DNA of 64,000 bases from Edwardsiella piscicida (GCF_001896205.1 NZ_MPNU01000001.1:487050-551049), one strand, 5' to 3'; positions 1-10,933 are shown, counted from the first letter of the stretch. The notes: generated by a model from the sequence alone, not told the origin. Translations and numbers: made by a program.

Positions 1-227
1 TCGACGGTACGGTGTTTGACAGCTCTGAGCAGCGCGGTGAGCCGGCAGAGTTTCCGGTGGGCGGCGTTATCGCCGGATGGATTGAGGCGCTGAGCATGAT
101 GCCGGTCGGCTCACGCTGGCAGCTGTATATTCCGCATCAGCTGGCCTACGGCGAGCGCGGTGCCGGTGCCGCTATCGCACCGTACAGCGCGCTGGTGTTT
201 GACGTCGAACTGCTGGATATCCTGTAA
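1..227 (+). CDS. fklB: FKBP-type peptidyl-prolyl isomerase FklB, C-terminal part
   Basis: The window opens inside this gene; the reading frame runs from base 3 to the stop at 225-227, so only about 74 C-terminal residues are present. The peptide has the FKBP core signature: [14 protein letters not shown], then MPVGSRW, then [25 protein letters not shown]. This closely follows the end of E. coli FklB (22 kDa FKBP), a soluble prolyl cis-trans isomerase. The family assignment is secure; the choice of FklB over FkpA rests on the near-identical C-terminus and on the downstream neighbours, which are those of the fklB region in E. coli. An intrinsic terminator follows the stop directly. Confidence 0.9.
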   Translation, partial: DGTVFDSSEQRGEPAEFPVGGVIAGWIEALSMMPVGSRWQLYIPHQLAYGERGAGAAIAPYSALVFDVELLDIL

Positions 228-240
228 TTCGGCTCTATTG

Positions 241-272
241 CGGGGTCGCACGCCGTGCGGCCCCGTTTTTTT
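241..272 (+). terminator. Intrinsic terminator after fklB
   Basis: A GC-rich stem (CGGGG plus CGCAC pairing with GTGCG plus CCCCG, with one unpaired base on each side) is followed by seven T residues. It lies 13 bases after the fklB stop and just before the stop of the convergent ytfE. Confidence 0.85.
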
Positions 273-281
273 AGGTCGCCT

Positions 282-947
282 TCAGGTGTCGTTGAGCGCG
301 CGTGGAAACAGCAGATTATTTTCCAGGCTGATGTGCTCCATGAGATCGTTAATCAGCTCGCTAATGCCGGCATACAGCGCGCGCCAGGTTGTACAGGCCC
401 CCGCCGGCGGTGTCATGTTATCCGTCAGGAAGCGGATGACCTCCAGCCGTTCTCCCGCGTCGCGATGCTCATGCTCCATTACCGAGATGGGTCCCTGGCA
501 GCGGGCACCCTCCCCCTGTTCGATCAACGGAAACAGGATACGCTCTTCCTTTATCATATGGTCGTCCAACTCCTGGCGTAGCGAGTCGAGCTGTTTAGCG
601 AGTCCCCGTGGGCAGCCCACCTTGTCGGTATGCACGCGTTCGACCTTCTGTGCCATCAATACCAGTTCGGGCAGCTGCGCGCGGTGACGCTGATGATAGC
701 GGGTGAGGATAAAGGCGGTTAGCTCAGCCAGGGGCGCCTGTTGCCAGTCCCGATGCGGCTGTGGTGCGCTGTCCAGCTCGGCCAGCTGACTTTCCAGCAT
801 GGCCAGGTCCAGCGATTGGCGGGCCGCCGCGCGCTGGAGCGTCTGCTTACCGCCGCAGCAAAAATCTAACGCGTGGTGGCGGAATAGACGCGTGGCGCGT
901 GGAATGCTGATGGCCAGTTCACCGAGCGGGCGATCGCGGTATGTCAT
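282..947 (-). CDS. ytfE: Iron-sulfur cluster repair di-iron protein YtfE (RIC)
   Basis: The 221-residue protein matches E. coli YtfE (220 residues). It starts [20 protein letters not shown] and carries the [10 protein letters not shown] motif of the N-terminal ScdA domain, then a hemerythrin-like di-iron domain with spaced His and Glu residues ([38 protein letters not shown]). YtfE repairs or remodels iron-sulfur clusters damaged by nitric oxide and other oxidants, in the cytoplasm. The start ATG at 947 follows an AAGGAG-like site. A near-consensus NsrR operator lies 27 bases upstream, so nitric-oxide induction is expected. In E. coli cycA lies between fklB and ytfE; it is absent here. Confidence 0.95.
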   Translation of the reverse strand: MTYRDRPLGELAISIPRATRLFRHHALDFCCGGKQTLQRAAARQSLDLAMLESQLAELDSAPQPHRDWQQAPLAELTAFILTRYHQRHRAQLPELVLMAQKVERVHTDKVGCPRGLAKQLDSLRQELDDHMIKEERILFPLIEQGEGARCQGPISVMEHEHRDAGERLEVIRFLTDNMTPPAGACTTWRALYAGISELINDLMEHISLENNLLFPRALNDT

Positions 948-973
948 GATGTGCTCCTTAACGTGTGCTCTAT

Positions 974-996
974 AAGGTGTATTTTAAATGCAATTT
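974..996 (-). promoter_or_regulatory. NsrR operator upstream of ytfE
   Basis: The 23-base element reads AAGGTGTATTTTAAATGCA followed by ATTT on the plus strand. It matches the inverted-repeat NsrR consensus (AAGATGYATTT, then AAATGCATCTT) at most positions. It lies just upstream of ytfE, which is a classic target of the nitric-oxide-sensing repressor NsrR in E. coli. The match is seen directly; the regulation is inferred from the family. Confidence 0.8.
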
Positions 997-1189
997 ATAT
1001 TGTGCGCCATCCCTTTTGTGGCGTGCAGCGGAATTGCCGTATTTCCCGGGGAAAATTATCGCTTGCGCTGGCGTTTATCGGTGGCAAAACCCATGATGAG
1101 CACAGTGGGATACGCCTACGCATTCTGCGAGCGTCGCATGGTGCAATGACGCAGGTGTATCCGTATCCGAACCAGGGGGAGGAGAGCGT

Positions 1190-1930
1190 ATGTTAGAGCA
1201 GATTTGTCAGCTGGCGCGCGATGCGGGGGCGGTGATAATGACGGTATATCAGGGCGATCAGCCGCTGGCGCTGGCCTATAAGGGCGATCAGTCCCCGGTC
1301 ACGGCCGCCGATCTGGCGGCGCATGAGATAATCAAGGCAGGATTACTGCGCATTACCCCGGCGATCCCGCTGCTGTCGGAGGAGGCGCCGCCGGCCTGGC
1401 CGCAGCGGCGCGACTGGCAGCGTTATTGGCTGGTCGATCCGCTGGATGGCACCAAGGAGTTTTTGCAGCGCAACGGTGAGTTTACCGTCAATATTGCGCT
1501 GATCGAACAGGGGGTACCCACGCTGGGAGTCGTCTACGTGCCGACCAGCGGTGTGCTGTACTGTGCCTGCGACGGTAAGGCCTGGAAAGAGCAGGATGGG
1601 GTGCGCATGGAGATCGGGGTACGTAACGCGATCCCCCCGCTGGTGGTGATCAGCCGTTCACACGGCGACGCGGAGCTGACGGACTATCTGCAGCAGCTGG
1701 GCGAACACCAGACGATGATGGTGGGATCATCGCTGAAGTTTTGTTTGGTGGCGGAGGGGGTCGCGCAGCTTTATCCGCGCTTTGGGCCGACCCATATCTG
1801 GGATACGGCGGCCGGTCATGCCATCGCTTTCGCCGCGGGAGCTCAGGTGCGAGACTGGCAGGGTAAAACGCTAAGCTATATCCCCGCGGAATCATTGTTG
1901 AATCCGGGGTTCCGGGTATCGCTGTATTAA
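1190..1930 (+). CDS. cysQ: 3'(2'),5'-bisphosphate nucleotidase CysQ
   Basis: At 246 residues this equals E. coli CysQ in length. The inositol-monophosphatase superfamily motifs are present: [10 protein letters not shown], the metal-binding [12 protein letters not shown], and [15 protein letters not shown] near the C-terminus. CysQ hydrolyses 3'-phosphoadenosine 5'-phosphate (PAP) to AMP, clearing the by-product of sulfate assimilation at the inner face of the membrane. The ATG at 1190 follows a strong GGGGAGGAGAG ribosome site. In E. coli cpdB lies divergently upstream; here the upstream neighbour is ytfE, so the locus is shorter. Confidence 0.96.
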   Translation: MLEQICQLARDAGAVIMTVYQGDQPLALAYKGDQSPVTAADLAAHEIIKAGLLRITPAIPLLSEEAPPAWPQRRDWQRYWLVDPLDGTKEFLQRNGEFTVNIALIEQGVPTLGVVYVPTSGVLYCACDGKAWKEQDGVRMEIGVRNAIPPLVVISRSHGDAELTDYLQQLGEHQTMMVGSSLKFCLVAEGVAQLYPRFGPTHIWDTAAGHAIAFAAGAQVRDWQGKTLSYIPAESLLNPGFRVSLY

Positions 1931-2243
1931 GCCCTCGGCGGCGTTCGCGCGGGCGCCGCCGCACGCCGTCATTCTATCGTGCACTGGCGCGCGCCCTCTC
2001 CACAGATAAATCTTCCGATTTTTCACGATAAAACCTTACTAATTGCATATAAATTTTACGAACGCTATTACTTTTTGCATACCATTCTGTCAGCTAAGGT
2101 AAATTTAGAGAAATATTCGGTATCGGTTGCACTAACGGAAGGTAAAGCTGTCTATAGTTATCGTTCATCGTGCGCTACGTTCGCATGCCGGTTTGGCCGG
2201 GGGAAAGTTGCCCCGCTGCGAATGTCACTGAGGGAGAGGTAAA
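1931..2243. other. Intergenic region cysQ-ytfK
   Basis: This 313-base gap has two parts. The first 50 bases are very GC-rich and contain an inverted repeat (CGGCGGCG with CGCCGCCG, about 1935-1962) without a T tract, which may end the cysQ transcript. The rest is AT-rich leader and promoter DNA for ytfK; a possible -10 element (TATAGT) lies at 2153-2158. An open frame across 1979-2242 has no recognisable protein features and I do not call it. Confidence 0.4.
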
Positions 2244-2450
2244 ATGAAAATTTTTCAGCGGTATAACCCGCTGCTGGTGGCCAAATACGTGAAGACGCTG
2301 TTTCGCGGCCGCCTGTATATTCAGGGGGTCGGGGCGTTTGAGTTTGATATGGGGCGTATTTTACTGCCCAAGGTGAGGGATAAACGCCATCTCAGCGTCA
2401 TGTCGGAGATCAATCGTCAGGTGCTGCGCCTGCAGGCAGAGATGGCCTGA
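2244..2450 (+). CDS. ytfK: YtfK, SpoT-activating small protein (DUF1107)
   Basis: The 68-residue protein begins [20 protein letters not shown] and is nearly identical to E. coli YtfK, which has the same length. In E. coli YtfK binds SpoT and shifts it towards ppGpp synthesis during phosphate or fatty-acid starvation. It is basic, has no membrane segment and should be cytoplasmic. The start has a strong site (GAGGGAGAGG) 5 bases upstream. It converges with paeA, whose stop is 48 bases downstream, the same arrangement as in E. coli. Confidence 0.93.
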   Translation: MKIFQRYNPLLVAKYVKTLFRGRLYIQGVGAFEFDMGRILLPKVRDKRHLSVMSEINRQVLRLQAEMA

Positions 2451-2498
2451 GGCGCAGAATGGGCATGGCGGCTCGGCGTTAGCGTCACCGCCCGCCGA

Positions 2499-3845
2499 TT
2501 ATTTGTCCGCCTGCTGCGACGCCTCTGCGTCGCCGTCTGCGTCCGGCGACATCGGCGGTAGCCGTTCGGCGAGACGCGTCACCAGCAGCTGATCGATCTT
2601 GTAGCTATCGATATCCACCACCTCAAATTTGTAGCCGGCGTATTTCACCGCATCGGTACGTTTGGGGATCTTCCGCAGCATATACATCATAAAGCCGCCG
2701 ATGGTTTCATAGTTGCTGGACTGGGGAAACTCTTCGATATCCAGCACCCGCATCACATCGTCGATGGGCGTCACGCCCTCGACCAGCCAAGAGTTTTCAT
2801 CACGAGCGATGATTTGCTCCTCCTGTCCCTGGCCGACCAAGTCCCCCATCAGCGTGGTCATTACGTCGTTCAGGGTGATCACCCCGACGACCAGCGCATA
2901 CTCGTTGAGGATGACGGCGAAATCTTCGCCTGCGTTTTTGAAGCTCTCCAGCGCTTCGGACAGCGTCAGCGTATCCGGGACGATCAGCACGTTACGGATC
3001 TGTACTCCGCTGCTGAGCACCAGGCTCTGGTTGCCCAGCACCCGGTTGAGCAGATCTTTGGAGTCGACATAGCCAACGACATGATCGATGGCGCCGTCGC
3101 AGACCAGAAACTTGGAGTGGGGGTGGGTGGAGACCTTCTCTTTAATGCTATCCTCCGTTTCACCCAGATCGAAATAGACGATGCTTTCACGCGGCGTCAT
3201 TGAGGAGGGAACGGTGCGGGACTCCAGTTCGAACACATTTTCAATGATCTCATGCTCCTGCTTACGCAGTACGCCGGCCAGCGCGCCGGCCTCGACCACG
3301 GCATAGATATCGTCCGGGGTTATATCGTCCTTACGCACCATCGGGATCTTGAACAGGTGAAAGATCAGGTTGGCCAAGCCGTTAAAGAACCAGACCAGCG
3401 GACGGAACAGCAGCAGGCAGAAACGCATCGGGTTGACAATCCGTACGGCAACCGCTTCGGGGGCTATCATACCGATGCGCTTCGGCGTCAGGTCGGCAAA
3501 CAGAATAAAGCAGCCGGTGACCAGTACGAAGGAGCATATAAAGCTAGCCTGCTGGGAGACCTCCAGCGGCATAAAGCGGTCGAACAGCAGACGGAACGCC
3601 GGTGAGAATGCCGCGTCGCCGACGATACCGCCGAGGATGGCGACGGCGTTGAGGCCGATCTGAACGACGGTAAAGAAATAGCCTGGCTGATCCTGCAGCG
3701 CCATGACGCGCGCTGCATTTATATCGCCCTCATCTGCCATGGTTTTCAGCTTTATTTTCCGCGAGGCTGCCAGGGATATTTCCGAGATCGAGAAAAAGGC
3801 ACTGATCGCTATCAGTAAAATAATCAGTAATATACTGTTTAACAT
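2499..3845 (-). CDS. paeA: Polyamine export protein PaeA (YtfL), CNNM/CBS transporter
   Basis: The 448-residue protein matches E. coli YtfL (447). The N-terminal 150 residues form a CNNM (DUF21) membrane domain with about four hydrophobic segments and the signature FFTVVQIGLNAVAILGGIVG. Two CBS domains (about 205-325) and a C-terminal CorC/HlyC domain follow. E. coli and Salmonella YtfL was renamed PaeA because it lowers cytoplasmic cadaverine and putrescine. It lies in the inner membrane. A GC-rich 273-base leader region with a strong hairpin precedes it. The C-terminal 20 residues (acidic, Asp/Ala/Gln-rich) are the only clearly divergent part. Confidence 0.94.
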   Translation of the reverse strand: MLNSILLIILLIAISAFFSISEISLAASRKIKLKTMADEGDINAARVMALQDQPGYFFTVVQIGLNAVAILGGIVGDAAFSPAFRLLFDRFMPLEVSQQASFICSFVLVTGCFILFADLTPKRIGMIAPEAVAVRIVNPMRFCLLLFRPLVWFFNGLANLIFHLFKIPMVRKDDITPDDIYAVVEAGALAGVLRKQEHEIIENVFELESRTVPSSMTPRESIVYFDLGETEDSIKEKVSTHPHSKFLVCDGAIDHVVGYVDSKDLLNRVLGNQSLVLSSGVQIRNVLIVPDTLTLSEALESFKNAGEDFAVILNEYALVVGVITLNDVMTTLMGDLVGQGQEEQIIARDENSWLVEGVTPIDDVMRVLDIEEFPQSSNYETIGGFMMYMLRKIPKRTDAVKYAGYKFEVVDIDSYKIDQLLVTRLAERLPPMSPDADGDAEASQQADK

Positions 3846-3917
3846 AATCTATCCGTATTAACCGGGAACAGTCCGGGAGGCCGGAGAGGCGGTATGACGC
3901 CATCGGGAGTATATCGG

Positions 3918-3952
3918 GGCCGGTAGAAGATCCCCCCGGAGTCTACCGGGCC
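3918..3952 (-). other. Strong hairpin in the paeA leader
   Basis: GGCCGGTAGA and TCTACCGGGCC form a stem of about ten pairs around a 13-base loop. It sits 73-107 bases upstream of the paeA start and would be transcribed if the promoter lies further upstream. There is no T tract on the minus-strand side, so it is not a plain terminator. Its role is unknown. Confidence 0.45.
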
Positions 3953-4118
3953 GTCTTGGCTGGCCCGGGTCAGGCGCTGCGCCGAGCCGGACAGGGTGGC
4001 GAGGCAGCGCACAACCCGGTTAGTATAGCAGGAGCAACAAGCAACCAGCTAGTGGTGAAAATGTGCACGCCACGTCGCTAACCCTTTGCTATGCCGCCAG
4101 TTAGCGGCGATAGCGCGC

Positions 4119-4757
4119 TTAATCGGGCAGACAGACGCCTATCCCGCCCAGCCCACAGTACCCGTGCGGGTGCTTGTGCAGATACTGCTGGTGCTCCTCT
4201 TCGGCATAGTAAAATGGCCCGGCGGCGCAGATCTCCGTGCTGATCGGGCGCAGGTCGCCGGCCTGACGCATGGCCTGGGCAAAGCGGGCTTGGCTGGCCT
4301 GCGCGGCCTGCATCTGCTGGGGCGTCACGGGGAACAGCGCAGAGCGATACTGGGTGCCGATGTCGTTGCCCTGACGCATCCCCTGCGCCGGATCGTGGTG
4401 CTGCCAGAACAGGCGTAGCAGATCGTCATAGCGGATAAGGGCGGGGTCAAACACCACCCGCACCGTTTCGGCGTGTCCGGTCTGCCCGCTGCACACTTCG
4501 CGATAGGTTGGATTGGGGGTCAGACCGCCGCTGTAGCCCGCCGCGGTGCTGTAGATCCCCGGCTGCTGCCAGAACAGGCGCTCTACGCCCCAGAAGCAGC
4601 CCATGGCGAACAGGGCCTCCTCCATACCGGCAGGGAGGGCATACATATCGTGGCCGTTAAGCGCATGTATTCCTGAGAGGCTCATGGCCTGCGTGCGTCC
4701 AGGAAGCGCCTGCGCAGGCGTGAGCGGTGCAGGGGTACTGTCGTTGTGATGGTGCAA
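4119..4757 (-). CDS. msrA: Peptide methionine sulfoxide reductase MsrA
   Basis: MsrA reduces the S-epimer of methionine sulfoxide in proteins and free methionine. The catalytic motif GCFWG is at about residue 54, with [18 protein letters not shown] and the YHQQYLHK-type tail (here [17 protein letters not shown]) carrying the resolving cysteine. I place the start at a TTG (4757) because GGAGGG lies 6 bases before it, and this gives 212 residues, the same as E. coli. An in-frame TTG at 4769 would add four residues and has no good ribosome site. It is divergent from tamA, as in E. coli. Confidence 0.93.
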   Translation of the reverse strand: MHHHNDSTPAPLTPAQALPGRTQAMSLSGIHALNGHDMYALPAGMEEALFAMGCFWGVERLFWQQPGIYSTAAGYSGGLTPNPTYREVCSGQTGHAETVRVVFDPALIRYDDLLRLFWQHHDPAQGMRQGNDIGTQYRSALFPVTPQQMQAAQASQARFAQAMRQAGDLRPISTEICAAGPFYYAEEEHQQYLHKHPHGYCGLGGIGVCLPD

Positions 4758-5037
4758 AATACCCTCCAATCGTTAATAAATGAGCAGTTGATGGGTGAAA
4801 AATCTGAAAACGCAGACGCAGATGTCATACGCTATATGTGAATCGTTATAGTGTGAGACACAGTCTAACGTCGAATAATTGTTATTTTCCTGTTTCGTTG
4901 TATCCCACGCAGGCTTTACGCACAATATGTCCGTGTTGTGCGGCCACAGTAGGAGAAAGCATTTGGCCTGGCGGGTCACGCTGGGATGATGTACTGCGGC
5001 GGAAAGTGTTACCGATAAGTTTAATGCGGGAGTTTGC

Positions 5038-6774
5038 ATGCCACGATTGCGTAGGATAGGCCTGCTGTGTCTGTTATTGGCGGCGCCGCTGGCGCATGCT
5101 GCTCAGGTCAGATTGGTGGTAGAGGGGTTGAGCGGACAGCTGCAGCAGAATGTGCGGGCCACGCTGTCGACCATCGACGAAGATGAAATCAGTAACGATG
5201 GACGTTTTCGAGTGCGTGCGGCGGATGCCATTCGCCAAGGGCTGCGGGCGCTGGGCTATTTTCAGCCGACCATTGAATTTGAGTACCGGCCCGGATCGAC
5301 CTTTTCCCGTCCTCAGCTGATCGCTAACGTAACGCCCGGTGAGCCGGTGCGTATCGCCGGGCTCAATGTGCGTATTCGCGGGGCGGCGAAGGACGATCCA
5401 GCCTATCAGGCGCTGCTGGCCAAGTCGCTGCCGCCGATCGGCAGCGTGCTCGATCAGGGCGACTATGACAATCTGAAAAATGCCTTGAACTCGCTGGCGC
5501 TGCAGCGTGGCTACTTTGGTGCCACCATGCCGGTGCATCAGCTCGGGGTTATCGAGGATCAGCACAAGGCATTCTGGGATATCGAATTCGACAGCGGGCC
5601 TCGCTATCGCTTTGGCGACGTGCGGTTCAGCGGCTCGCAGATCCAGACCGCCTATTTACAAAACCTGCGCCCGTTTAAGTCCGGGGAGTATTACAGCGCC
5701 GATGACTTGGCCAAGTTCAGCGGCAACCTGTCGGCGACCAACTGGTTTAACTCGGTGGTGGTGTCGCCCGATTTTAAGGCGCTGGGGGCGGATCAGACGC
5801 TGCCGCTCCAGGCGGTGGTGACGCCGCGCAGCCAGAATATGGTCGATCTGGGGGGCGGCTATGCGACGGACGTCGGTCCGCGGATGAAGGTCAGCTGGAA
5901 GCGCCCCTGGATGAACTCCTATGGCCACAGCCTGGATACCTCGCTGAATCTCTCCATGCCGGAGCAGACGGCGGACTTCAGCTATAAAATTCCGCTGCTG
6001 AAGGCCCCGCTGGAGCAGTACTATCTGGTGCAGGGCGGTTTTCAGCGCACCGATCTGAACGACACCCAGTCCGACTCGACCACCCTGAATCTGGCGCGTT
6101 ACTGGGAGCTCTCCAGCGGCTGGCAGCGCGGCATTAATATGCGCTGGAGCCTCGACCACTTTACGCAGGGGAATCTCACCGAGACCGCCATGCTGCTGTA
6201 TCCCGGCGTCAGCGTAAACCGCACGCGCTCGCGCGGCGGGCTGATGCCGACCTGGGGGGATACCCAGCGCTACTCGGTGGACGTGTCCAACCGCTATTGG
6301 GGGTCATCGGTCGACTTTGCGGTGTTTCAGGCGCAGAACGTTTGGATCCGCACGCTGGCGGAGCGGCACCGTTTCGTGGTGCGCGGCAATCTGGGCTGGA
6401 TAGAAACCAACGATTTCAATAAGGTGCCGCCATCCCTGCGCTTCTTTGCCGGGGGCGATCGCAGTATCCGCGGCTATAAATATAAATCGATCTCGCCTAA
6501 GGGCAGCGACGGTAAGCTGACCGGCGCCTCGCGTCTGGTGACCGGCTCGCTGGAGTACCAGTACAACCTGAGCGGCAAGTGGTGGGGCGGCGTGTTTATC
6601 GACTCCGGTGAGGCCGTGAACGATTTTACCAAGAGTGACTTTCACACCGGGACCGGTGTTGGGGTGATCTGGGTGTCGCCGGTCGGCCCCATTCGCCTCA
6701 ACCTTGGTGTGCCGGTAGGGCGTGAAGATAAGCACGATGTACAGATTTATATCGGACTGGGGCCTGAGCTATGA
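5038..6774 (+). CDS. tamA: Translocation and assembly module subunit TamA (Omp85 family)
   Basis: The 578-residue protein matches E. coli TamA (577). A signal peptide ends at about residue 21 (LLAAPLAHA, then AQVRLVV). Three POTRA domains fill roughly residues 22-260, followed by a C-terminal 16-strand barrel with the Omp85 motif [17 protein letters not shown] at about 475. TamA sits in the outer membrane and works with TamB in assembling some outer-membrane proteins and in phospholipid transport. ATG at 5038 has GGGAG 6 bases upstream. Its last four bases overlap the tamB start (ATGA), indicating translational coupling. Confidence 0.97.
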   Translation: MPRLRRIGLLCLLLAAPLAHAAQVRLVVEGLSGQLQQNVRATLSTIDEDEISNDGRFRVRAADAIRQGLRALGYFQPTIEFEYRPGSTFSRPQLIANVTPGEPVRIAGLNVRIRGAAKDDPAYQALLAKSLPPIGSVLDQGDYDNLKNALNSLALQRGYFGATMPVHQLGVIEDQHKAFWDIEFDSGPRYRFGDVRFSGSQIQTAYLQNLRPFKSGEYYSADDLAKFSGNLSATNWFNSVVVSPDFKALGADQTLPLQAVVTPRSQNMVDLGGGYATDVGPRMKVSWKRPWMNSYGHSLDTSLNLSMPEQTADFSYKIPLLKAPLEQYYLVQGGFQRTDLNDTQSDSTTLNLARYWELSSGWQRGINMRWSLDHFTQGNLTETAMLLYPGVSVNRTRSRGGLMPTWGDTQRYSVDVSNRYWGSSVDFAVFQAQNVWIRTLAERHRFVVRGNLGWIETNDFNKVPPSLRFFAGGDRSIRGYKYKSISPKGSDGKLTGASRLVTGSLEYQYNLSGKWWGGVFIDSGEAVNDFTKSDFHTGTGVGVIWVSPVGPIRLNLGVPVGREDKHDVQIYIGLGPEL

Positions 6775-9700
6775 GGTGGTATAACATCCGGCGCTATGCG
6801 CTGATGCTCCTGCTGGGGCTGTTCCTGCTGCTGGCGCTGCTGCTGGGGGGGATGATGACTCAAAGCGGGCTGCATCTGGCGCTCAATGCCGCCGCCCGCT
6901 GGGTCCCTGGGCTGGAGATTGGTCGGGTGGAGGGGGGCTGGCGCGATCTGACCCTGCGCGATGTCGGCTACCGGATGCCTGGGGTTGATGTCGCCGTGGG
7001 GCAGTTTCATCTCTCGTTGGATATCAGCTGCCTGAAGCGCAGCGAGCTGTGTCTGAACGTGCTGAGCGCCCAGCGGGTGCGGGTGAATGTCGATACCCAG
7101 GCGCTGCCGCCGAGTGAGCCGCAGGCGACGCCATCAGCCCCGCTGGGGCGCTTGAGTACCCCCTATCCCTTAGTGCTGCGCCTGCTGCGCCTTAACGACG
7201 TGCAGGTGACGGTAGACGGCACGGCGATCACGCTGGATGCCTTGCGTAGCGGGGCGGAGTGGCGCGGATCGCAGCTGCGTTTACAGCCCAGCGATATTCA
7301 GGGGCTACGGGTGTCGCTGCCGCCTTCGCCGGCCGCCTCTTCGTCAGCGGAGAGCGCCGCGCCGACGATCCCGTCCACGCCGCTGGGGGAGACGCTGACG
7401 GCGCTGTTTTCTCGGCCGCTGCTGCCAGCGGCGATGAGGCTGGATCTGCCGCTGGATCTGCAGGTGAGCCGTATTTCCGCGCGCCAGGTGCAGATCCGGG
7501 CGGCGACCGATCTGGATATCACGTCTCTTGAACTGCGCGCGGCGTTGGATCAACAGCGCCTGGCGCTGCATACCCTGAAGGTCCAGGCGCAGCAGGGGAG
7601 CCTGTCGGCGCGCGGCAGTGCGACGTTCAGCGGCCGTTGGCCGCTGGATCTGCAGCTGAACGCCAGCGTGAATCAGGCGCCGCTGAAGGGCGAAAAGCTG
7701 CGCCTGGCGCTGAAGGGGGCGATGTACGACACGCTGGCTCTCGATGCCAACCTGTCCGGTCCACTGAGGGCGACCCTGAAAGGGGATACTCGCCTGGCTG
7801 ACGCCGGCCTGCCGCTGTCGCTGTCGCTTGATAGCCCCTGCCTGCGGTGGCCGCTGGGGGGAACGCCCGACTATCAGGTGAACAATATGGCGCTGCGCCT
7901 GACGGGAAGCGCCCATGATTACCGACTGCAGCTGCGCGGCGCGTTTAGCGGCCAGGGGCTGCCGGATGCGGCGCTGGATCTCGCGGGAAAGGGTAACGAG
8001 CGTCAGTTTACCCTGAGCCAACTGCAGCTGGCGACGCTGGGCGGCAAGGCCGATATGCAGGCGCTGGTCGACTGGAGCAAAGCGATAAGCTGGCGCAGCA
8101 GCCTGACGCTGACGGGGATCGATACCGGGCGTCAGTGGCCGGCGTGGCCGTCGAGCCTGAACGGTAAAATCGAGACCCGCGGTAGCCTGTATGGCGGCAG
8201 CTGGCAGCTGCAGGTACCGCAGCTGAAGCTGACGGGGCGAATCAAACAGAATGCGTTGGATGTTGGCGGTCAGCTGCGCGGCAATCAGGCCGGGCAGTGG
8301 CAGATCCCCCAACTGCACATCGCGCTGGGGCGTAACCGGATTGAGGTGAACGGCGATCTGGCGCAGAAGCAATGGTCTCTGGACGCGCGTATCGATGCCC
8401 CGCGCCTGGATGGAACGCTGCCGGGGCTGGCGGGGACCGCGCGCGGGACGCTGAAGCTGCGCGGTGATCGTCAGGCGCCCCAGCTGCTGGCCGATCTGCA
8501 GGCCCGCGGGCTACGTTGGCAGGCGTTGACCATTCAGCGCGTCGCGCTGCTGGGGGATATCCGCTCGGATCAACAGATTCAGGGGTCGCTGGATCTGCGT
8601 GTGGACAGCCTAAAGCAAGGCGATATTGATATCAGCCAGCTGACCTTGCGTGCCGCCGGCAATGAACGTAAGCACCGGCTGCAGCTGGTGATGCAGGGGA
8701 CGCCGCTGGCTGGCCGTTTGACCCTCAACGGCAGTTTGGCGCAGGATCGGGCGCGCTGGAGCGGCACGCTGACGGATACCGACTTTACGACGCCGGTCGG
8801 CGAGTGGCGCCTTACCCGCCCCATCGCGCTGGACTATGGCGTCGACAAACAGCAGATGGCCATCGGTCCCCACTGCTGGGAGAACCCCAACGCACGTCTG
8901 TGCGTTCCGCAGACCATCGAGGTGGGGGAGAGCGGCAATGTCAGCGTGGTGCTGGAGCGGTTTGATCTGGCGATGCTACAGCCGTTTCTGGGGCCGGATA
9001 CCCAGCTGCACGGACGCTTCAGCGGACGGGCTCAGGCCCGCTGGCAGGCGGGAGAAGGGCTGCCGCAGGCGCGGATTACGCTCAGCGGCGACGGCGTTAA
9101 GCTAGCGCAGCAGGTACAGGGAAATACGCTGCCGGTGGCCCTGAGCACGGTCACGCTAGAGGCCAGCCTGGCCCAGGGGCAAGCTCGCCTTAACTGGCTG
9201 ATCGGTATCGAGGGCAACGGCCAGCTGCGCGGCGACGTGCGCGTCGCAAACCTGCAGGGGGCGCGTAATCTCTCCGGCAATGTGGATATTCAGCGCCTTT
9301 CGCTGGCGCTGCTCAATCCGGCGCTGATGAAGGGGGAGAAGGCGCAGGGTATGCTCAATGCGTCGCTGCGCCTGGGCGGCACGACGCTGCACCCGCAGCT
9401 GTATGGCCGTCTGGCGCTGGATGGCGTGGACATCGACGGGCAGTTCATGCCGTTCGATGTCACCGATGCGAACCTCGCGATCAACTTTGACGGCATGAGC
9501 TCGGTGCTGCAGGGGGTGATCAAGACCTCGCAGGGACAGCTGAATCTGTCCGGTAATGCGGACTGGCGTAATATGAATGCCTGGCGCGCCCGCATCGCCG
9601 CCAGCGGTACGCGCCTGCGGGTGACGGTGCCGCCGATGGTTCGGCTGGATGTCTCGCCGAATATCGTGTTCGATGCCTCCCCAAGCCAGCTGGCGCTGAG

Positions 9701-10538
9701 CGGGCGGGTGGATATTCCCTGGGCGCGTATCACGGTGCAGGATCTGCCGGAGAGCGCGGTCGGCGTATCCTCCGACGAGGTGATGCTGAACAATGCGCAT
9801 CAGCCGATCAGGCCGGTCTCCGCCTCGATCCCGCTGCATACCGATCTGACCATTGCCATCGGCAACAACGTTCGCCTCTCCGCCTTTGGTCTCAAGGCCG
9901 CGCTAAAAGGCGAGCTGAAGGTGAGCCAGAATCAGAACGGCCTGGGGCTGAACGGGCAGATTATGATCCCGCAGGGGCGTTTTGCCGCGTATGGACAGGA
10001 TCTGTTGATTCGTCAGGGCGAGCTGGTCTTCGCCGGGCCGCCGGGGAATCCACTGCTGAATATTGAAGCGATACGCAATCCGGAGTCGACGGCGAACGAT
10101 GTTACTGTGGGTGTTCGCGTTACAGGACTTGCCGAGCAGCCGAAACTGGAAGTATTCTCAGATCCGGCAATGTCACAACAAGAAGCCCTTTCCTACCTAT
10201 TGCGCGGTCAGGGGCTGGACAGCAGCGGCGCAGACAGTAATGCGATGACGTCGATGCTGATCGGCCTGGGCGTCGCGCAGAGTGGTAAACTGGTAGGTAA
10301 AATCGGCGAAACCTTCGGCGTCAGCAATCTAACGCTGGATTCGCAGGGGGTTGGTGACAGTTCTCAGGTGGTAGTCAGCGGCTATGTCTTGCCGGGGCTG
10401 CAGGTGAAGTATGGCGTGGGGATCTTCGATTCGCTGGCCACGCTGACGCTGCGTTACCGTCTGATGCCGAATCTGTATCTGGAAGCGGTGTCTGGCGTAA
10501 ATCAGGCACTTGATCTGCTCTATCAGTTTGAGTTTTAA
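6771..10538 (+). CDS. tamB: Translocation and assembly module subunit TamB (AsmA-like bridge protein)
   Basis: At 1255 residues it matches E. coli TamB (1259). An N-terminal signal anchor ([19 protein letters not shown]) is followed by a very long repetitive beta-rich segment typical of AsmA-like bridge proteins, and by the C-terminal DUF490 domain (from about 930) that contacts TamA and ends in YQFEF. The protein spans the periplasm from the inner membrane to TamA and has a hydrophobic groove thought to carry phospholipids. It overlaps tamA by 4 bases and is followed after 2 bases by ytfP, so all three should be co-transcribed. Confidence 0.96.
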   Translation: MRWYNIRRYALMLLLGLFLLLALLLGGMMTQSGLHLALNAAARWVPGLEIGRVEGGWRDLTLRDVGYRMPGVDVAVGQFHLSLDISCLKRSELCLNVLSAQRVRVNVDTQALPPSEPQATPSAPLGRLSTPYPLVLRLLRLNDVQVTVDGTAITLDALRSGAEWRGSQLRLQPSDIQGLRVSLPPSPAASSSAESAAPTIPSTPLGETLTALFSRPLLPAAMRLDLPLDLQVSRISARQVQIRAATDLDITSLELRAALDQQRLALHTLKVQAQQGSLSARGSATFSGRWPLDLQLNASVNQAPLKGEKLRLALKGAMYDTLALDANLSGPLRATLKGDTRLADAGLPLSLSLDSPCLRWPLGGTPDYQVNNMALRLTGSAHDYRLQLRGAFSGQGLPDAALDLAGKGNERQFTLSQLQLATLGGKADMQALVDWSKAISWRSSLTLTGIDTGRQWPAWPSSLNGKIETRGSLYGGSWQLQVPQLKLTGRIKQNALDVGGQLRGNQAGQWQIPQLHIALGRNRIEVNGDLAQKQWSLDARIDAPRLDGTLPGLAGTARGTLKLRGDRQAPQLLADLQARGLRWQALTIQRVALLGDIRSDQQIQGSLDLRVDSLKQGDIDISQLTLRAAGNERKHRLQLVMQGTPLAGRLTLNGSLAQDRARWSGTLTDTDFTTPVGEWRLTRPIALDYGVDKQQMAIGPHCWENPNARLCVPQTIEVGESGNVSVVLERFDLAMLQPFLGPDTQLHGRFSGRAQARWQAGEGLPQARITLSGDGVKLAQQVQGNTLPVALSTVTLEASLAQGQARLNWLIGIEGNGQLRGDVRVANLQGARNLSGNVDIQRLSLALLNPALMKGEKAQGMLNASLRLGGTTLHPQLYGRLALDGVDIDGQFMPFDVTDANLAINFDGMSSVLQGVIKTSQGQLNLSGNADWRNMNAWRARIAASGTRLRVTVPPMVRLDVSPNIVFDASPSQLALSGRVDIPWARITVQDLPESAVGVSSDEVMLNNAHQPIRPVSASIPLHTDLTIAIGNNVRLSAFGLKAALKGELKVSQNQNGLGLNGQIMIPQGRFAAYGQDLLIRQGELVFAGPPGNPLLNIEAIRNPESTANDVTVGVRVTGLAEQPKLEVFSDPAMSQQEALSYLLRGQGLDSSGADSNAMTSMLIGLGVAQSGKLVGKIGETFGVSNLTLDSQGVGDSSQVVVSGYVLPGLQVKYGVGIFDSLATLTLRYRLMPNLYLEAVSGVNQALDLLYQFEF

Positions 10539-10540
10539 CC

Positions 10541-10885
10541 ATGCGAGTGATTGTCTACGGAAGTCTGCGCCGTAAGCAGGGCAACAGCCATTGGATGACC
10601 AATGCCACCTGGCTGGGCGATTATGTGCTGGAAGGCTATGATCTGTACGATCTTGGCCATTATCCGGCGGTGGTTCCGGGAGAGGGAAGGGTTTACTGCG
10701 AAGTGTACCGGATTACCTCGTCGATCCTGGCGGAGCTGGATGAGCTAAAGAGCAACAGCAAGGATTATCGCCGCGAACTGATCAAAACGCCCTATGGCTG
10801 TGCCTGGATCTACATCTATCTCAACGGGGTAGAGGGGCTGCCGCGCATTGCCAGCGGGGACTGGCTAAAGCGTGAGGAAGACTGA
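10541..10885 (+). CDS. ytfP: YtfP, gamma-glutamylcyclotransferase-fold protein
   Basis: This 114-residue protein starts MRVIVYGSLRRKQGNSHWM; the YGSLR motif is the substrate loop of the gamma-glutamylcyclotransferase (AIG2-like) fold. It matches E. coli YtfP (113 residues), whose true substrate is not established. It begins 2 bases after the tamB stop and shares that operon. A bidirectional terminator separates it from the convergent ppa. The family call is firm; enzymatic function is unknown. Confidence 0.9.
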   Translation: MRVIVYGSLRRKQGNSHWMTNATWLGDYVLEGYDLYDLGHYPAVVPGEGRVYCEVYRITSSILAELDELKSNSKDYRRELIKTPYGCAWIYIYLNGVEGLPRIASGDWLKREED

Positions 10886-10888
10886 AAG

Positions 10889-10919
10889 AAAAACACCGCC
10901 ATGAGGCGGTGTTTTTTTA
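10889..10919. terminator. Bidirectional terminator ytfP/ppa
   Basis: A perfect stem AACACCGCC with GGCGGTGTT around a four-base loop (ATGA) has T7 on the plus side and an A-rich tract on the other side. It can end both ytfP and the convergent ppa transcript. Confidence 0.85.
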
Positions 10920-10933
10920 TCTGCGTCAAGGCA

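Noticed and set aside
951..1196. 81-codon frame between ytfE and cysQ
   Set aside because: It runs through the NsrR site and the cysQ ribosome site, with no ribosome site or family features of its own.
1979..2242. 87-codon frame between cysQ and ytfK
   Set aside because: AT-rich promoter DNA that is open by chance; composition is not protein-like.
7344..8372. 342-codon open frame antisense to tamB
   Set aside because: Arg/Gln-rich shadow of the tamB reading frame.
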